DNA from: Clostridium sp. KNHs205
GTDB lineage: Bacteria; Bacillota; Clostridia; Lachnospirales; Lachnospiraceae
NCBI RefSeq assembly: GCF_000702945.1
Contig: NZ_JNLE01000005.1
Coordinates: forward strand, 124,001 to 188,000
Length of the DNA stretch: 64,000 nucleotides
Reading direction: 5' to 3'
Below, in pieces: positions 34,720 through 44,133 of this stretch. Every line of letters begins with the position of its first letter. Within the stretch, counting starts at the first letter, position 1. The notes beneath the pieces are model-generated. The model was not told where the DNA came from and ran no database searches. It saw only the letters and a list, made by a program, of their open reading frames with translations. The position numbers and the translations under genes are program-made.

Positions 34720-34956
34720 TTAAAGAACATTTAAAACGATAGCAAGAACGATAAATGCTGCACCAAGTATGATGGTAGCCTTTAATAAACCGCCTTCTTT
34801 CGATCTGCTTCTGTTCTTACCCCAATAAGTATCTGCTAAGCCACTGATGGAACCGGAAAGTCCGGCAGACTTACCTTCCTGTGCTAATACACATACAGAT
34901 AAGGAAAGGCATACAAGCACAAATATAACAGTGATTATTATTTTTAATACTTCCAT
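34720..34956 (-). CDS. secG: Preprotein translocase subunit SecG
   Basis: 78-aa inner-membrane protein of the SecYEG channel. Two helices (ITVIFVLVCLSLSVCVLAQ and ATIILGAAFIVLAIVLNVL) flank the conserved loop QEGKSAGLSGSISG. It lies 88 bp after gpmI in the same direction, which is the common Firmicute order. Confidence 0.95.
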   Translation of the reverse strand: MEVLKIIITVIFVLVCLSLSVCVLAQEGKSAGLSGSISGLADTYWGKNRSRSKEGGLLKATIILGAAFIVLAIVLNVL

Positions 34957-35044
34957 TAAGACACCTCCTAACGCACTGTTTTGATTATAACACAGGCTGC
35001 CCTAAAAGACAAGCGTAAGCTTTAATTCTTATGGGTATGCCCTG

Positions 35045-36589
35045 CTATTTCTTTATCAGTAAGGATTTACCGGTCATTTCAACAGGTTTTGTTAATCCCA
35101 GCATTTCTATCAAAGTAGGTGCAATATCCGCTAAACAGCCACCTTCTCTTAATCCATATTCCTTATCATAATTCACAAGAACAAAAGGAACGGGGTTGGT
35201 GGTATGTGCGGTAAAAGGCTCGCCTGTCTCATAATCGATAAGCTGTTCTACATTACCATGATCCGCGCATACAAACATCTGACCGTCTACTTTTATAAGA
35301 GCATCATACACCTGTCCAACGCAGACATCAATAGCTTCAACAGCTTTCACTGCCGCTTCTACGATACCTGTATGTCCAACCATATCCGGGTTTGCAAAAT
35401 TTACGATTATCACGTCATATTTTAATGATTCAATTGCTTCCACAAGGTTCTTAGCTACTGAAAAAGCACTCATCTCAGGCTGCAGGTCATAGGTTGCAAC
35501 CTTGGGAGAATTAACAAGAATCCTCTCTTCCCCTTCGTTGGGAACTTCAACACCACCGTTAAAGAAAAAGGTTACATGGGCATATTTCTCTGTCTCAGCC
35601 ATTCTAAGCTGCTTTAAGTTGTTCTCGGCTAAAAACTCGCCAAAGGTATGATCTATAGCTACCTTATGGAAGGCAACAAGCTTATGCTCAATGGTTACAT
35701 CATATTCTGTAAAGCAAAGGTAAGTTAAAGGTATTCTGCCTGCAGGTCTTTCAAAGCCCTTAAAGTCATCATCACAGAAAGCTCTGGTTATCTCTCTTGC
35801 ACGGTCAGGTCTGAAGTTAAAGAAGATAACAGAATCATTTTCTTTAATAACAGCTACCGGCTTGCCATTTTCCTTCACAACCGTAGGTAATACAAATTCA
35901 TCATTGATTTCTTTGTCATAAGAAGCCTGCACTGCCTCTGATGCACTTGCAGCTTCTTCTCCTTCTCCGCAGGCAAGAGCACGGTAGGCTTTTTCTACAC
36001 GGTCCCAACGGTTATCACGGTCCATTACATAGTAACGACCCATTACTGAAGCCACCTTACCGATACCCAGTTCTTTCATCTTCTCTTCCAGTGCTATTAC
36101 AAAACCTTTTCCAGAGGTAGGAGGGGTATCTCTTCCGTCTAAGAAAGCGTGTACATAAACATTCTTAACGCCTTCTCTTTTTGCCATTTCAAGCAATCCG
36201 TATACATGTGTAATATGGCTGTGAACGCCACCGTCTGAAAGCAGTCCGTATAAATGCAGATCTGAATTGTTCTCTCTGCAGTTCTCCATGGCTTTCTTTA
36301 AAGCTTCATTCTGAAAGAAATCTCCATCAGCGATTTCTTTTGTTATTCTGGTTAATTCCTGGTATATAATTCTGCCGGCACCCATGTTTAAATGTCCAAC
36401 TTCTGAATTTCCCATCTGTCCTTCCGGAAGTCCAACCGCCATACCACTGGCGTAGCCCTTTTCCCAGGGATACTCAGAAAGCAGTTTATCCATTACAGGA
36501 GTTTTTGCTAATTTTACTGCATTACCTTCGGTCTTGTCATTTAATCCATAGCCGTCTAATATCATTAATACTGTAGGTTTTTTACTCAT
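35045..36589 (-). CDS. gpmI: 2,3-bisphosphoglycerate-independent phosphoglycerate mutase
   Basis: 514 aa from ATG 36589 (AAGGAGTGTTCAT precedes; the longer frame to 36616 is not needed). Alkaline-phosphatase-superfamily enzyme that interconverts 3- and 2-phosphoglycerate with two Mn ions. Motifs: LMILDGYGLN (metal), MGNSEVGHLNMGAGR (catalytic Ser in MGNSEVGH), DGRDTPP, and FVCADHGNVEQL. It is the fourth glycolytic gene of the cluster. Confidence 0.97.
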   Translation of the reverse strand: MSKKPTVLMILDGYGLNDKTEGNAVKLAKTPVMDKLLSEYPWEKGYASGMAVGLPEGQMGNSEVGHLNMGAGRIIYQELTRITKEIADGDFFQNEALKKAMENCRENNSDLHLYGLLSDGGVHSHITHVYGLLEMAKREGVKNVYVHAFLDGRDTPPTSGKGFVIALEEKMKELGIGKVASVMGRYYVMDRDNRWDRVEKAYRALACGEGEEAASASEAVQASYDKEINDEFVLPTVVKENGKPVAVIKENDSVIFFNFRPDRAREITRAFCDDDFKGFERPAGRIPLTYLCFTEYDVTIEHKLVAFHKVAIDHTFGEFLAENNLKQLRMAETEKYAHVTFFFNGGVEVPNEGEERILVNSPKVATYDLQPEMSAFSVAKNLVEAIESLKYDVIIVNFANPDMVGHTGIVEAAVKAVEAIDVCVGQVYDALIKVDGQMFVCADHGNVEQLIDYETGEPFTAHTTNPVPFVLVNYDKEYGLREGGCLADIAPTLIEMLGLTKPVEMTGKSLLIKK

Positions 36590-36700
36590 ATGAACACTCC
36601 TTTTCCTGGAGCTCACGAAAGATGTTTCACATCTGTTTGGTTAGAATAAATTGTGAGCCTCATATCACTTCATTATGTCTGGCAGTTTTAACTGCGAATT

Positions 36701-36729
36701 CTTACATAAGATTATTCACCTTATGTAAG
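36701..36729. other. Hairpin between tpiA and gpmI
   Basis: CTTACATAAG (36701-36710) and CTTATGTAAG (36720-36729) pair perfectly. No U-tract; perhaps an mRNA processing or stability element. Confidence 0.4.
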
Positions 36730-36789
36730 ACAGTTTTACAATAACATTATAAATGAAACTTTAGATTATGAAAAGCATTTTCATTTATA

Positions 36790-37536
36790 TTATTTATAAT
36801 TAACAATTTTTCCGAAATCAGGCTTTAAGCTTGCGCCGCCAACTAATCCGCCGTCGATATCAGGCTGTGCAAATAACTCTGCTGCAGATTCTGCTGTAAC
36901 ACTACCGCCGTACTGTATACGGATGGCTGCTGCTGTATCTGTATCATAGATTTCAGCGATGCACTCACGAATAGCTTTGCATACTTCCTGTGCCTGAGCA
37001 GAGGTTGCTACTTTGCCGGTTCCAATAGCCCAGATAGGCTCATATGCAATTACAGCTGTTTTTGCCTGGTCAGGAGTTACATTTAAGAAAGCGATCTTAA
37101 TCTGCTGACGGATAAAGTCAATAGTTACGCCCTGCTCTCTCTGGGTAAGGGATTCTCCGCAGCAGACAATAGGTGTAATGCCATGCTCGAAAGCTTTCAA
37201 TACTTTCTTATTTACTGTTACATCTGATTCTGCGAAATACTCTCTTCTCTCGGAATGTCCGATAATTACATAATGAACACCGATATCATCGAGCATTCCA
37301 GGTGCGATTTCTCCTGTATAGGCTCCGTTTTCCTCAAAATGCATATTCTCAGCACCAATCTGTATATTGGAACCCTTTGCTGCTTCTACTGCTGTTGTTA
37401 AGGAAATAGCAGGAACACAGAATACCACGTCTGCTTCCTCTGTTGCTACAAGGGGTTTTAACTGATTGATAAGAGTTACGGTCTCACTGGTAGTCTTATT
37501 CATTTTCCAGTTACCGGCTATAATTTTTCTACGCAT
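36790..37536 (-). CDS. tpiA: Triosephosphate isomerase
   Basis: 248 aa. It interconverts dihydroxyacetone phosphate and glyceraldehyde 3-phosphate. All signature parts are visible: [10 protein letters not shown] (Lys12-type base), [11 protein letters not shown] (catalytic His), [14 protein letters not shown] (catalytic Glu and mobile loop) and IQYGGSV ... GGLVGGASL (phosphate site). It lies between pgk and gpmI in the glycolytic cluster. Confidence 0.98.
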   Translation of the reverse strand: MRRKIIAGNWKMNKTTSETVTLINQLKPLVATEEADVVFCVPAISLTTAVEAAKGSNIQIGAENMHFEENGAYTGEIAPGMLDDIGVHYVIIGHSERREYFAESDVTVNKKVLKAFEHGITPIVCCGESLTQREQGVTIDFIRQQIKIAFLNVTPDQAKTAVIAYEPIWAIGTGKVATSAQAQEVCKAIRECIAEIYDTDTAAAIRIQYGGSVTAESAAELFAQPDIDGGLVGGASLKPDFGKIVNYK

Positions 37537-37561
37537 TTCATTTCTCCTTTTCCTTAAGAAA

Positions 37562-37594
37562 AGGGACTGTCAGGCATCGAAGCTGTCAGTCCCT
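37562..37594 (-). terminator. Hairpin between pgk and tpiA
   Basis: AGGGACTGTCAG (37562-37573) and CTGTCAGTCCCT (37583-37594) pair with one T-T mismatch. The minus strand then reads CCCTTTTCTTAAG. Likely partial terminator or processing site, since tpiA must still be transcribed. Confidence 0.55.
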
Positions 37595-37641
37595 GATATA
37601 TTAATTACTGCTGTGATTTTATGCTATTAATCAAGTACTAA

Positions 37642-38838
37642 TTATTTATCGTTAGCTGCTGCTACACCAGGAAGTTCTTTTCCTTCCAGGAATTCAAGTG
37701 AAGCACCGCCGCCTGTTGATATATGAGTCATCTTATCACCAAAGCCTAAGATATTAACAGCTGCTGCTGAATCGCCACCACCGATGATGGTTGTTGCATC
37801 GATTTCTGCAAGTGCTTTTGCAACTGCGATAGTACCGTTGGCAAAATTAGACATTTCAAAAACGCCCATAGGTCCGTTCCATACTACAGTCTTTGCTTCT
37901 TTTACAGCATCTGCATAAAGTTTGCTGGTTTTCTCACCGATATCAAGACCTAACCAGCCTTCTTCGATTCCTTCTTCACCGGTTACAGTTTTGAATTCTG
38001 CATCATTAGAGAAAGATTTCGCAGCGATGGTATCTACAGGAATTAATAATTTAACACCTTTCTGAGCTGCTTTCTCAATCATTTCTTTTGCATAATCAAG
38101 GTAATCAGCTTCTAACATAGAGCTTCCGATTTCTTCTCCCTTTGCCTTCATGAAGGTAAAGGCCATACCTCCACCGATGATAAGAGTATCCACTTTATCA
38201 AGAAGGTTATTGATAACAGAAATCTTACTGGAAACTTTGGAGCCTCCAAGGATTGCAACAAAAGGTCTTTCAGGGTTGTTAACTGCATTACCAAGGAAAT
38301 CGATTTCTTTCTGCATTAAGTATCCAACTACTGCAGTATCAACATATTTTGTGATACCAACGTTGGAGCAATGTGCTCTATGGGCAGTACCAAAGGCATC
38401 GTTTACAAATATATCTGTGATAGAAGCAAGATCTTCGCTGAAGGCATCTACATTCTTTGTCTCTTCTGCTCTATAACGTGTATTCTCAAGAAGAACCACT
38501 TCACCATCCTGCATTTCAGCAACAGCTTTTTTTGCATTCTCGCCTACTACTGTAGCATCAGCTGCAAATTTTACAGGCTGTCCTAAGAGCTCTGCAAGTC
38601 TTACAGCTACAGGAGCCAAGGATAACTCAGGCTTAGGCTCACCCTTAGGTTTACCCAGGTGGGAGCAAAGAATAACCTTGCCGCCGTCTTTTATTAATTT
38701 CTGAATAGTGGGAAGTGCGGCAACCAGACGGTTTTCATCTGTTATTTTGCCTTCCTGTAAAGGTACATTGAAATCACAACGTACTAATACTCTTTTGCCT
38801 TTAACGTTAATATCATCTACTGACTTTTTATTTAACAT
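37642..38838 (-). CDS. pgk: Phosphoglycerate kinase
   Basis: 398 aa. It forms ATP from 1,3-bisphosphoglycerate. Visible motifs: [22 protein letters not shown] (substrate arginine and lysine region), [23 protein letters not shown] and the nucleotide-binding [10 protein letters not shown] ... [14 protein letters not shown]. Second gene of the glycolytic cluster, 239 bp after gap with a structured spacer. Confidence 0.98.
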   Translation of the reverse strand: MLNKKSVDDINVKGKRVLVRCDFNVPLQEGKITDENRLVAALPTIQKLIKDGGKVILCSHLGKPKGEPKPELSLAPVAVRLAELLGQPVKFAADATVVGENAKKAVAEMQDGEVVLLENTRYRAEETKNVDAFSEDLASITDIFVNDAFGTAHRAHCSNVGITKYVDTAVVGYLMQKEIDFLGNAVNNPERPFVAILGGSKVSSKISVINNLLDKVDTLIIGGGMAFTFMKAKGEEIGSSMLEADYLDYAKEMIEKAAQKGVKLLIPVDTIAAKSFSNDAEFKTVTGEEGIEEGWLGLDIGEKTSKLYADAVKEAKTVVWNGPMGVFEMSNFANGTIAVAKALAEIDATTIIGGGDSAAAVNILGFGDKMTHISTGGGASLEFLEGKELPGVAAANDK

Positions 38839-38904
38839 AATAGACTCCTTTCAATATGTTCATGAAAATGTTAATATAATTAAATTTTCTTATAAAAAAT
38901 GAGA

Positions 38905-38967
38905 CCGATCTTTATAGAAAAGCAGAGGGTTCGGTTAACGTTCCTCGACTTTGCCTACAAAGACCGG
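38905..38967 (-). terminator. Long terminator-like hairpin between gap and pgk
   Basis: Arms 38905-38917 and 38955-38967 pair over 13 bp (two G-U in the minus-strand RNA). An inner stem (GAGG/CCTC, AAAG/CTTT) extends it. The minus strand then reads CATTTTTTATAAG. It probably uncouples pgk from the strong gap transcript in part. Confidence 0.65.
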
Positions 38968-39077
38968 ACCCATTAAGGATCAATATAATTATAAACTATA
39001 ATAAATTCCTTATCCTGTAACAATCAAGGATAAAACTATTGATGAATTATACAGTTAGTAATAATCGTAAACTATTA

Positions 39078-40091
39078 TTATGCTAACTCAGCAAAGAATT
39101 TGATTGTTCTAACCATCTGGCTGGTGTAGGAATTCTCATTGTCATACCAGGAAACAACTTTAACTAAAGTCTTGTCCCCATCAAGAGGAGTAACCTTTGT
39201 CTGAGTTGCATCGAATAAAGAACCTTCACTTATACCGATGATATCGGAAGATACTAATTCTTCTTCTGTGTAACCGAAAGATGCGCTGGCAGCTGCTTTC
39301 ATAGCTTTGTTAACATCATCTTTTGTTACTTTGCTCTTTGTAACAGCAACTAATTCTGTGATAGAACCAGTAGGGGTAGGTACACGCTGAGCTGCACCGT
39401 CTAATTTACCGGATAACTCAGGAATAACAAGACCGATAGCTTTAGCAGCACCAGTGGAGTTAGGAACGATATTTTCAGCAGCTGCACGAGCTCTTCTTAA
39501 ATCTCCCTTAGGATGAGGACCATCTAATGTCATCTGGTCACCAGTATAGGAGTGAATTGTTGTCATGAAGCCTTTTTCAATTTCAGATAAGTCATTTAAT
39601 GTTTTAGCCATAGGAGCTAAGCAGTTTGTAGTACAGGAAGCTGCAGAAATGATTGTATCTGCTGCTGTTAAAGTATTCTCGTTAACACCGAATACGATTG
39701 TAGGAAGATCATCACCTGCGGGAGCAGAGATTACAACCTTCTTAGCACCTGCATCGATATGTGCCTGAGATTTAGCTTTTGATACATAGAAACCAGTACA
39801 CTCAAGTACTACATCTACACCGATCTCTCCCCAAGGAAGGTCTGCTGCGTTTTTCTCAGCATAGATTTTGATCTCTTTACCATCTACTACGATAGAAGAC
39901 TCTTTTGCTTCAACTTTATCAGCTAAAGCGTATCTTCCCTGTGCTGTATCATATTTTAATAAGTGTGCAAGCATTTTAGGATTTGTTAAGTCGTTGATAG
40001 CTACGATTTCATATCCTTCTGCTCCAAACATCTGTCTGAATGCAAGACGTCCAATACGTCCGAAACCATTAATTGCTACTTTTACTGCCAT
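39078..40091 (-). CDS. gap: Glyceraldehyde-3-phosphate dehydrogenase, type I
   Basis: 337 aa from ATG 40091, which follows TTAGGAGGAATATAATC; the longer frame to 40208 has no family sequence. NAD-dependent glycolytic enzyme. NAD fold [16 protein letters not shown], catalytic Cys in [12 protein letters not shown], catalytic His in TIHSYTGDQ, and [13 protein letters not shown] at the end. It heads the glycolytic cluster and has its own promoter (40120-40148). Confidence 0.98.
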   Translation of the reverse strand: MAVKVAINGFGRIGRLAFRQMFGAEGYEIVAINDLTNPKMLAHLLKYDTAQGRYALADKVEAKESSIVVDGKEIKIYAEKNAADLPWGEIGVDVVLECTGFYVSKAKSQAHIDAGAKKVVISAPAGDDLPTIVFGVNENTLTAADTIISAASCTTNCLAPMAKTLNDLSEIEKGFMTTIHSYTGDQMTLDGPHPKGDLRRARAAAENIVPNSTGAAKAIGLVIPELSGKLDGAAQRVPTPTGSITELVAVTKSKVTKDDVNKAMKAAASASFGYTEEELVSSDIIGISEGSLFDATQTKVTPLDGDKTLVKVVSWYDNENSYTSQMVRTIKFFAELA

Positions 40092-40507
40092 GATTATATT
40101 CCTCCTAATTGTTAATTTTATAATATGCTGCCATATGTTCCATAACAATAGTCTTATGTAGGAGCGACAGCTATTAACCAGCATGATTGACAAAATTTTC
40201 TCAAACACTATATTATTTTACCTTTTTTATAGGAAAATATCAAGTACAAAATATAAATTCAAATAAGATTAATAGATACTTCATAAAAAGATTACAGAGA
40301 CAAAAATCTTTGTGCATTTTATCAGTAATATTTTTCCATTTATATTTATTCACTGCTGAAATCTATACAACATTACAAAATGAGGAATCCGGACATGGGA
40401 GTATACTGCAGGATGCAGTATGTTTTCATGGACTCCCTGCCGAATTCGTTTCTATAACATTTGATACGATATTTCTTCGTAATTGAGGATTACACCTTGT
40501 CAGGCTG
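40092..40507. other. Intergenic region upstream of gap
   Basis: 416 bp holding the gap promoter and, near 40395-40437, a hairpin (ATACTGCA/TGCAGTAT within GGGAGT...ACTCCC arms) that likely terminates the coat-protein gene at 40508. The 100-codon plus-strand frame here has no ribosome site. Confidence 0.55.
40120..40148 (-). promoter_or_regulatory. Promoter of the glycolytic cluster (gap)
   Basis: TTGTTA (40143-40148) and TATTAT (40120-40125) with a 17-bp spacer on the minus strand, about 30 bp before the gap ATG and its GGAGG. Confidence 0.55.
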
Positions 40508-40813
40508 TTATCTCATACCCTGAGCTGCCTGTCCTTGTGCAGATTGTCCGCTTTGAGAGGACTGTGCTGTCTGATTAGCAATATTTCTCAGGTTTGTTAT
40601 CTCATCCTCTGTTGCTTTTTGTGAGGGAGGATAATAATTTTTGTTTTTTGCTATTGTATATAGCTCATGCTGGCAGGTTTCTGCATCATTTCTCATCTGC
40701 TGTAATGTCTGTCTGAGTTCCTGATCCTCTGCCTGTGAAATCATATCACCAAGACTTTTTAAACCTGCATTAATTGAACTAAGAGCGTCTGTTACCATTG
40801 CTTGTTCCTGCAT
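40508..40813 (-). CDS. Small spore-coat-like (CotF family) protein
   Basis: 101 aa. Helical; the pattern VTDALSSINAGLKSLGDMISQAEDQELRQTLQQMRND resembles the ferritin-like CotF coat family. The C-terminal 30 residues are a Gln/Ser/Gly-rich tail (QSSQSGQSAQGQAAQG), a feature of many small coat proteins. It lies 11 bp after a second small coat-like gene, so both probably form a unit made in sporulation. The call is by pattern and could be a general stress protein instead. Confidence 0.65.
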   Translation of the reverse strand: MQEQAMVTDALSSINAGLKSLGDMISQAEDQELRQTLQQMRNDAETCQHELYTIAKNKNYYPPSQKATEDEITNLRNIANQTAQSSQSGQSAQGQAAQGMR

Positions 40814-40824
40814 ATTGAAACCTC

Positions 40825-41010
40825 CTATTTAAGAAATTGAATTAGTTTCTGTCTTTTTTGCTCAGATGCCTGCACTTCTTTCTGGAAAAACTGTTTCACA
40901 TTAGGATCTGTGCACTGCTCGGCATAGGTCTGGTATTTCTGTTTATCAGCTTCTCCGAAGACTAAAAGGTGTCTTAAATTCTGAACATCAAGTTTAGATA
41001 AGTTACTCAT
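40825..41010 (-). CDS. Small spore-coat-like (CotF family) protein, short partner
   Basis: 61 aa, helical. LDVQNLRHLLVFGEADKQKYQTYAEQCTDPNVKQFFQKEV resembles the first helix pair of CotF/ferritin-like coat proteins. It precedes the 101-aa partner, so the pair may stand for a split CotF. ATG follows GAGGAAATATGA-type sequence. Confidence 0.62.
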   Translation of the reverse strand: MSNLSKLDVQNLRHLLVFGEADKQKYQTYAEQCTDPNVKQFFQKEVQASEQKRQKLIQFLK

Positions 41011-41191
41011 TCATATTTCCTCCTTATACGTAATATTCTCAGATAACAGCCATAATTTTTGCTTTATTATCTAGATTTATTATTGCTTAGAGGTCTCTTT
41101 CTTATGCAGGAAAAAAAGAGTATATATTTTTATATTTTATATTTTTAAAATAAAACTATCTTAGTTATTATTTTTTGGGCAATATTAATGT

Positions 41192-42634
41192 TTACTGAAT
41201 CATATTATCATACAGTTCTTCATAGAGAGCAGCAGAATTCTTCCAGGAATAATCCATAGTCATTCCACGGTCAACTATTTTGTTCCATTCTCTTTTTTTA
41301 TTGTAGAAGATATGTTTGGCATAATTTATAACAGACAGCATTTCGTGTGCATTGTAATTGTGAAAACTAAATCCTGTCCCTGTATTATCAAACTCATTGT
41401 AAGGTATTACAGTATCCTTAAGTCCGCCTGTTTCCCTCACAATGGGTACAGTTCCGTAGCGTAAGCTGATTAACTGGCTTAAGCCGCATGGTTCGAACAG
41501 AGATGGCATCAAAAATGCATCACAAGCCGCATAAACTCTGTGGGCTCTCTCCTCTGAGAAGAAAATACTGGCAGATACCCGGTCACCGTATTTCCAGGCA
41601 TAATGGCGGAAAAGGTTTTCATATTTAGCTTCTCCGGTACCCACCACAACTAATTGAGCATCTTCCGAGCAGATACTATCTATTACGCAGTCAATCAGAT
41701 CCAATCCCTTCTGATCAGTCAGTCTGGAAACAATTCCTATCATAAATTTCTTCGGATTCACTTCTAATCCCAATTCTTCCTGAAGTGCTTTCTTATTCTT
41801 CCACTTTTCTTTTCTGAAAGTTTTGCTGTTATATTGTATTGGTATCAGCTTATCTGCAGCCGGATTATATTCTTCGTAATCTATACCGTTTATGATGCCC
41901 TCCAGGGAATTATTCCTTGCCCGCATCAGGCCATCCAGTCCCTCTCCGTAATAGGGGGTTTTTATTTCCTCTGCATAAGTCTTACTGACAGTTGTCACCT
42001 TATCTGCGTAGGTGATGCCGCCTTTTAGATAATTAGCATCTCCGTAGGCCTCCAGTTTATCCGGCGTAAAATAATAGTCGGATAGTCCGGTTACATCTTT
42101 CACGGTTTTTACATCCCATACTCCCTGGAATTTCAGATTATGTATTGTCATTATTGATTTAATACCACTAAAGAATTCATCTCCTGAAAATAAGTCTTTT
42201 AAATAGACAGGTATCAGACCAGTCTGCCAGTCATGACAGTGTATTACATCCGGTTTGAATTCAATTATCGGAAGAATTGATAAAGCAGCTTTTGAAAAAA
42301 ATGCAAACTTTTCGATATCTTCGTAAATGTTCCCATAAGGTGTATTACCACAAAAATAATATTCATTATCGATAAAATAGTAATGGATTCCGCCTTCATA
42401 TATCTCCAACAATCCCACATACTTGTTTCTCCAGGATAAATCCATATTAAAATTGCATTTAAACTCCATTTTTTCTTTCAGTACATCTGGTATTGTTTTG
42501 TAATTTGGCATTACAACACGTATATCGTATTCATCTTTATTAATGTATTTGGGTAAGGCCCCTACAACATCTGCAAGACCACCTGTCTTAAGAAATGGAA
42601 CACATTCAGAAGCTGCAAATAATATTTTTTTCAT
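41192..42634 (-). CDS. glgA: Glycogen (starch) synthase, GT5
   Basis: 480 aa from ATG 42634 (GAGGTAAAA precedes). ADP-glucose glycogen synthase. N-terminal MKKILFAASECVPFLKTGGLADVVGALPK with the KTGGL motif that binds ADP-glucose, HCHDWQTGLIPVYL, the second domain IGIVSRLTDQKGLDL and the C-terminal MPSLFEPCGLSQLISLRYGTVPIVRETGGLKDTV (GT-B donor site). Alone in its unit; the other glycogen genes are outside the window. Glycogen stored before sporulation is common in clostridia. Confidence 0.97.
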   Translation of the reverse strand: MKKILFAASECVPFLKTGGLADVVGALPKYINKDEYDIRVVMPNYKTIPDVLKEKMEFKCNFNMDLSWRNKYVGLLEIYEGGIHYYFIDNEYYFCGNTPYGNIYEDIEKFAFFSKAALSILPIIEFKPDVIHCHDWQTGLIPVYLKDLFSGDEFFSGIKSIMTIHNLKFQGVWDVKTVKDVTGLSDYYFTPDKLEAYGDANYLKGGITYADKVTTVSKTYAEEIKTPYYGEGLDGLMRARNNSLEGIINGIDYEEYNPAADKLIPIQYNSKTFRKEKWKNKKALQEELGLEVNPKKFMIGIVSRLTDQKGLDLIDCVIDSICSEDAQLVVVGTGEAKYENLFRHYAWKYGDRVSASIFFSEERAHRVYAACDAFLMPSLFEPCGLSQLISLRYGTVPIVRETGGLKDTVIPYNEFDNTGTGFSFHNYNAHEMLSVINYAKHIFYNKKREWNKIVDRGMTMDYSWKNSAALYEELYDNMIQ

Positions 42635-42767
42635 TTTTACCTCGCATTCTGCCAATAAGGACAGCACAAAATTTGAAATATAAGCTACATCAATAAATCC
42701 ATTCTATGTTTTTATGTATTAATTATACATGATTTTCCTTTGTTAGTGAAGTTTTTTCATTAAAAAA

Positions 42768-42818
42768 CTGCTTCAGTAAAACGAACGCTTAGCGCTCGTA
42801 CCCCTTTTACTGAAGCAG
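42768..42818 (-). terminator. Terminator of spo0A
   Basis: CTGCTTCAGTAAAA (42768-42781) and TTTTACTGAAGCAG (42805-42818) form a 14-bp perfect stem with a small inner hairpin. The minus strand then reads TTTTTTAATG. Confidence 0.9.
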
Positions 42819-42848
42819 TGTAATTCTAACAGCAATGTCTGATAGCTG

Positions 42849-43652
42849 TTATGCTCTTAATTTATATTCCAGTCTGATTTTGTCAGCGATTAAGGCTACA
42901 AACTCAGAATTGGTCGGCTTTCCTTTGCCGTTACTAACAGTATAACCAAATAGTTCATCTATGGTGTCCATTTTTCCTCTGCTCCATGCAACTTCTATAG
43001 CATGTCTTATAGCTCTTTCTACTCTGCTGGGCGTTGTCTTATGACGTTTTGCAATGGACGGATATAACAGCTTTGTAATGGAATTTAACATTTCACTGTC
43101 ATTTACAGACATCATAATAGCATCTCTAAGATACTGATATCCTTTAATGTGGGCAGGCACCCCTATTTCATGAATTATATTTGTTACATCGGATTCCAGA
43201 TTTCTTTCCTTGTAATCATCCTTACTCTCGTAAGTGCTTACACGGTGATTTTCAAATACTTTCGTATTATGTAAATCGCCTCTGATCTGTTTGATTCTCG
43301 TAAGAACCATATTGTTATCAAAGGGTTTCATAATATAGTAACTTGCACCTAATTCAAATGCATTCTCAGTTACACCTTCCTGCCCGATTGCAGTAATCAC
43401 AATAAATGCCGGTATACTTTTATAACTTTCATCCAACCTGATCTTTTCCATAACACCCAAACCATCCAATTTAGGCATTATCAAATCCAAAAGAACTACA
43501 TCCGGCTTCTTATCCCGTATAACATCCAGTGCGTCGATACCATTGTCAGCTGTTCCTACTACTTCAATATCTGAGTCTCCCTTTAAGATTTCTTCTAACA
43601 GCTTAACGATTCTTTCATTGTCATCCACAATTGCTACATTGATTTTACCCAC
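42849..43652 (-). CDS. spo0A: Sporulation master regulator Spo0A
   Basis: 267 aa. Receiver domain with acidic pocket D10-D11 and phospho-acceptor D56 ([13 protein letters not shown]). C-terminal DNA-binding domain (Spo0A_C) with the strongly conserved [16 protein letters not shown] ... [30 protein letters not shown] recognition helix region and [17 protein letters not shown]. It starts the switch to sporulation. It is downstream of spoIVB, the standard order in clostridia, but has its own promoter (43762-43790). Confidence 0.98.
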   Translation of the reverse strand: MGKINVAIVDDNERIVKLLEEILKGDSDIEVVGTADNGIDALDVIRDKKPDVVLLDLIMPKLDGLGVMEKIRLDESYKSIPAFIVITAIGQEGVTENAFELGASYYIMKPFDNNMVLTRIKQIRGDLHNTKVFENHRVSTYESKDDYKERNLESDVTNIIHEIGVPAHIKGYQYLRDAIMMSVNDSEMLNSITKLLYPSIAKRHKTTPSRVERAIRHAIEVAWSRGKMDTIDELFGYTVSNGKGKPTNSEFVALIADKIRLEYKLRA

Positions 43653-44133
43653 TTTGTTTTCCTCCCAAAATATTCCTTTTGCTTAAAAAAATTGTCTGAC
43701 TTGAATACTTATTTACCTCCTTTGTATAATCACCTGCTAAAAAATAGTTCATCCGTACCATATTATAACTCTAATTGGCTTTCAAGTCAATATTTTCCAT
43801 ATTTTTTAACAAAATCTCGACTTTTTCTATAGAATTAAGTATTCAACTTTAAATATACAGCCTTTTACATATTACGTTACGGATGAAGCAAGTCAATTCG
43901 TAGAATCCGCGAAGAATGAAATGTAAATTATTGACATATCCATATTATATACATATATTTCCATATTATCAATTCTTTCTTATCGCAATTTACGACATGG
44001 GTGCTTTTGTTTTGTGTATATAAGAAATATTATATTTCTTTTTACATAATAAGAATTCTTTTTAAGAAATTCTATTGTTAAATACTGTAGCATTTTATTG
44101 CTATAGTTGCAATAGGTCGATTGCAGCTTTATT
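43653..44133. other. Intergenic region between spoIVB and spo0A
   Basis: 481 bp holding the spo0A promoter. On the spoIVB side two short stems (TAGCA/TGCTA, TGCAAT/ATTGCA) precede a U-poor stretch. A possible weak Spo0A box (AAGTCGAG) was noted but is not convincing. No gene. Confidence 0.6.
43762..43790 (-). promoter_or_regulatory. Promoter of spo0A
   Basis: TTGACT (43785-43790) and TATAAT (43762-43767) with exactly 17 bp between, a strong sigma-A promoter, giving a leader of about 100 nt. Confidence 0.75.

Noticed and set aside
43790-43830. Spo0A box upstream of spo0A
   Set aside because: AAGTCGAG differs from the TGTCGAA core at key positions.
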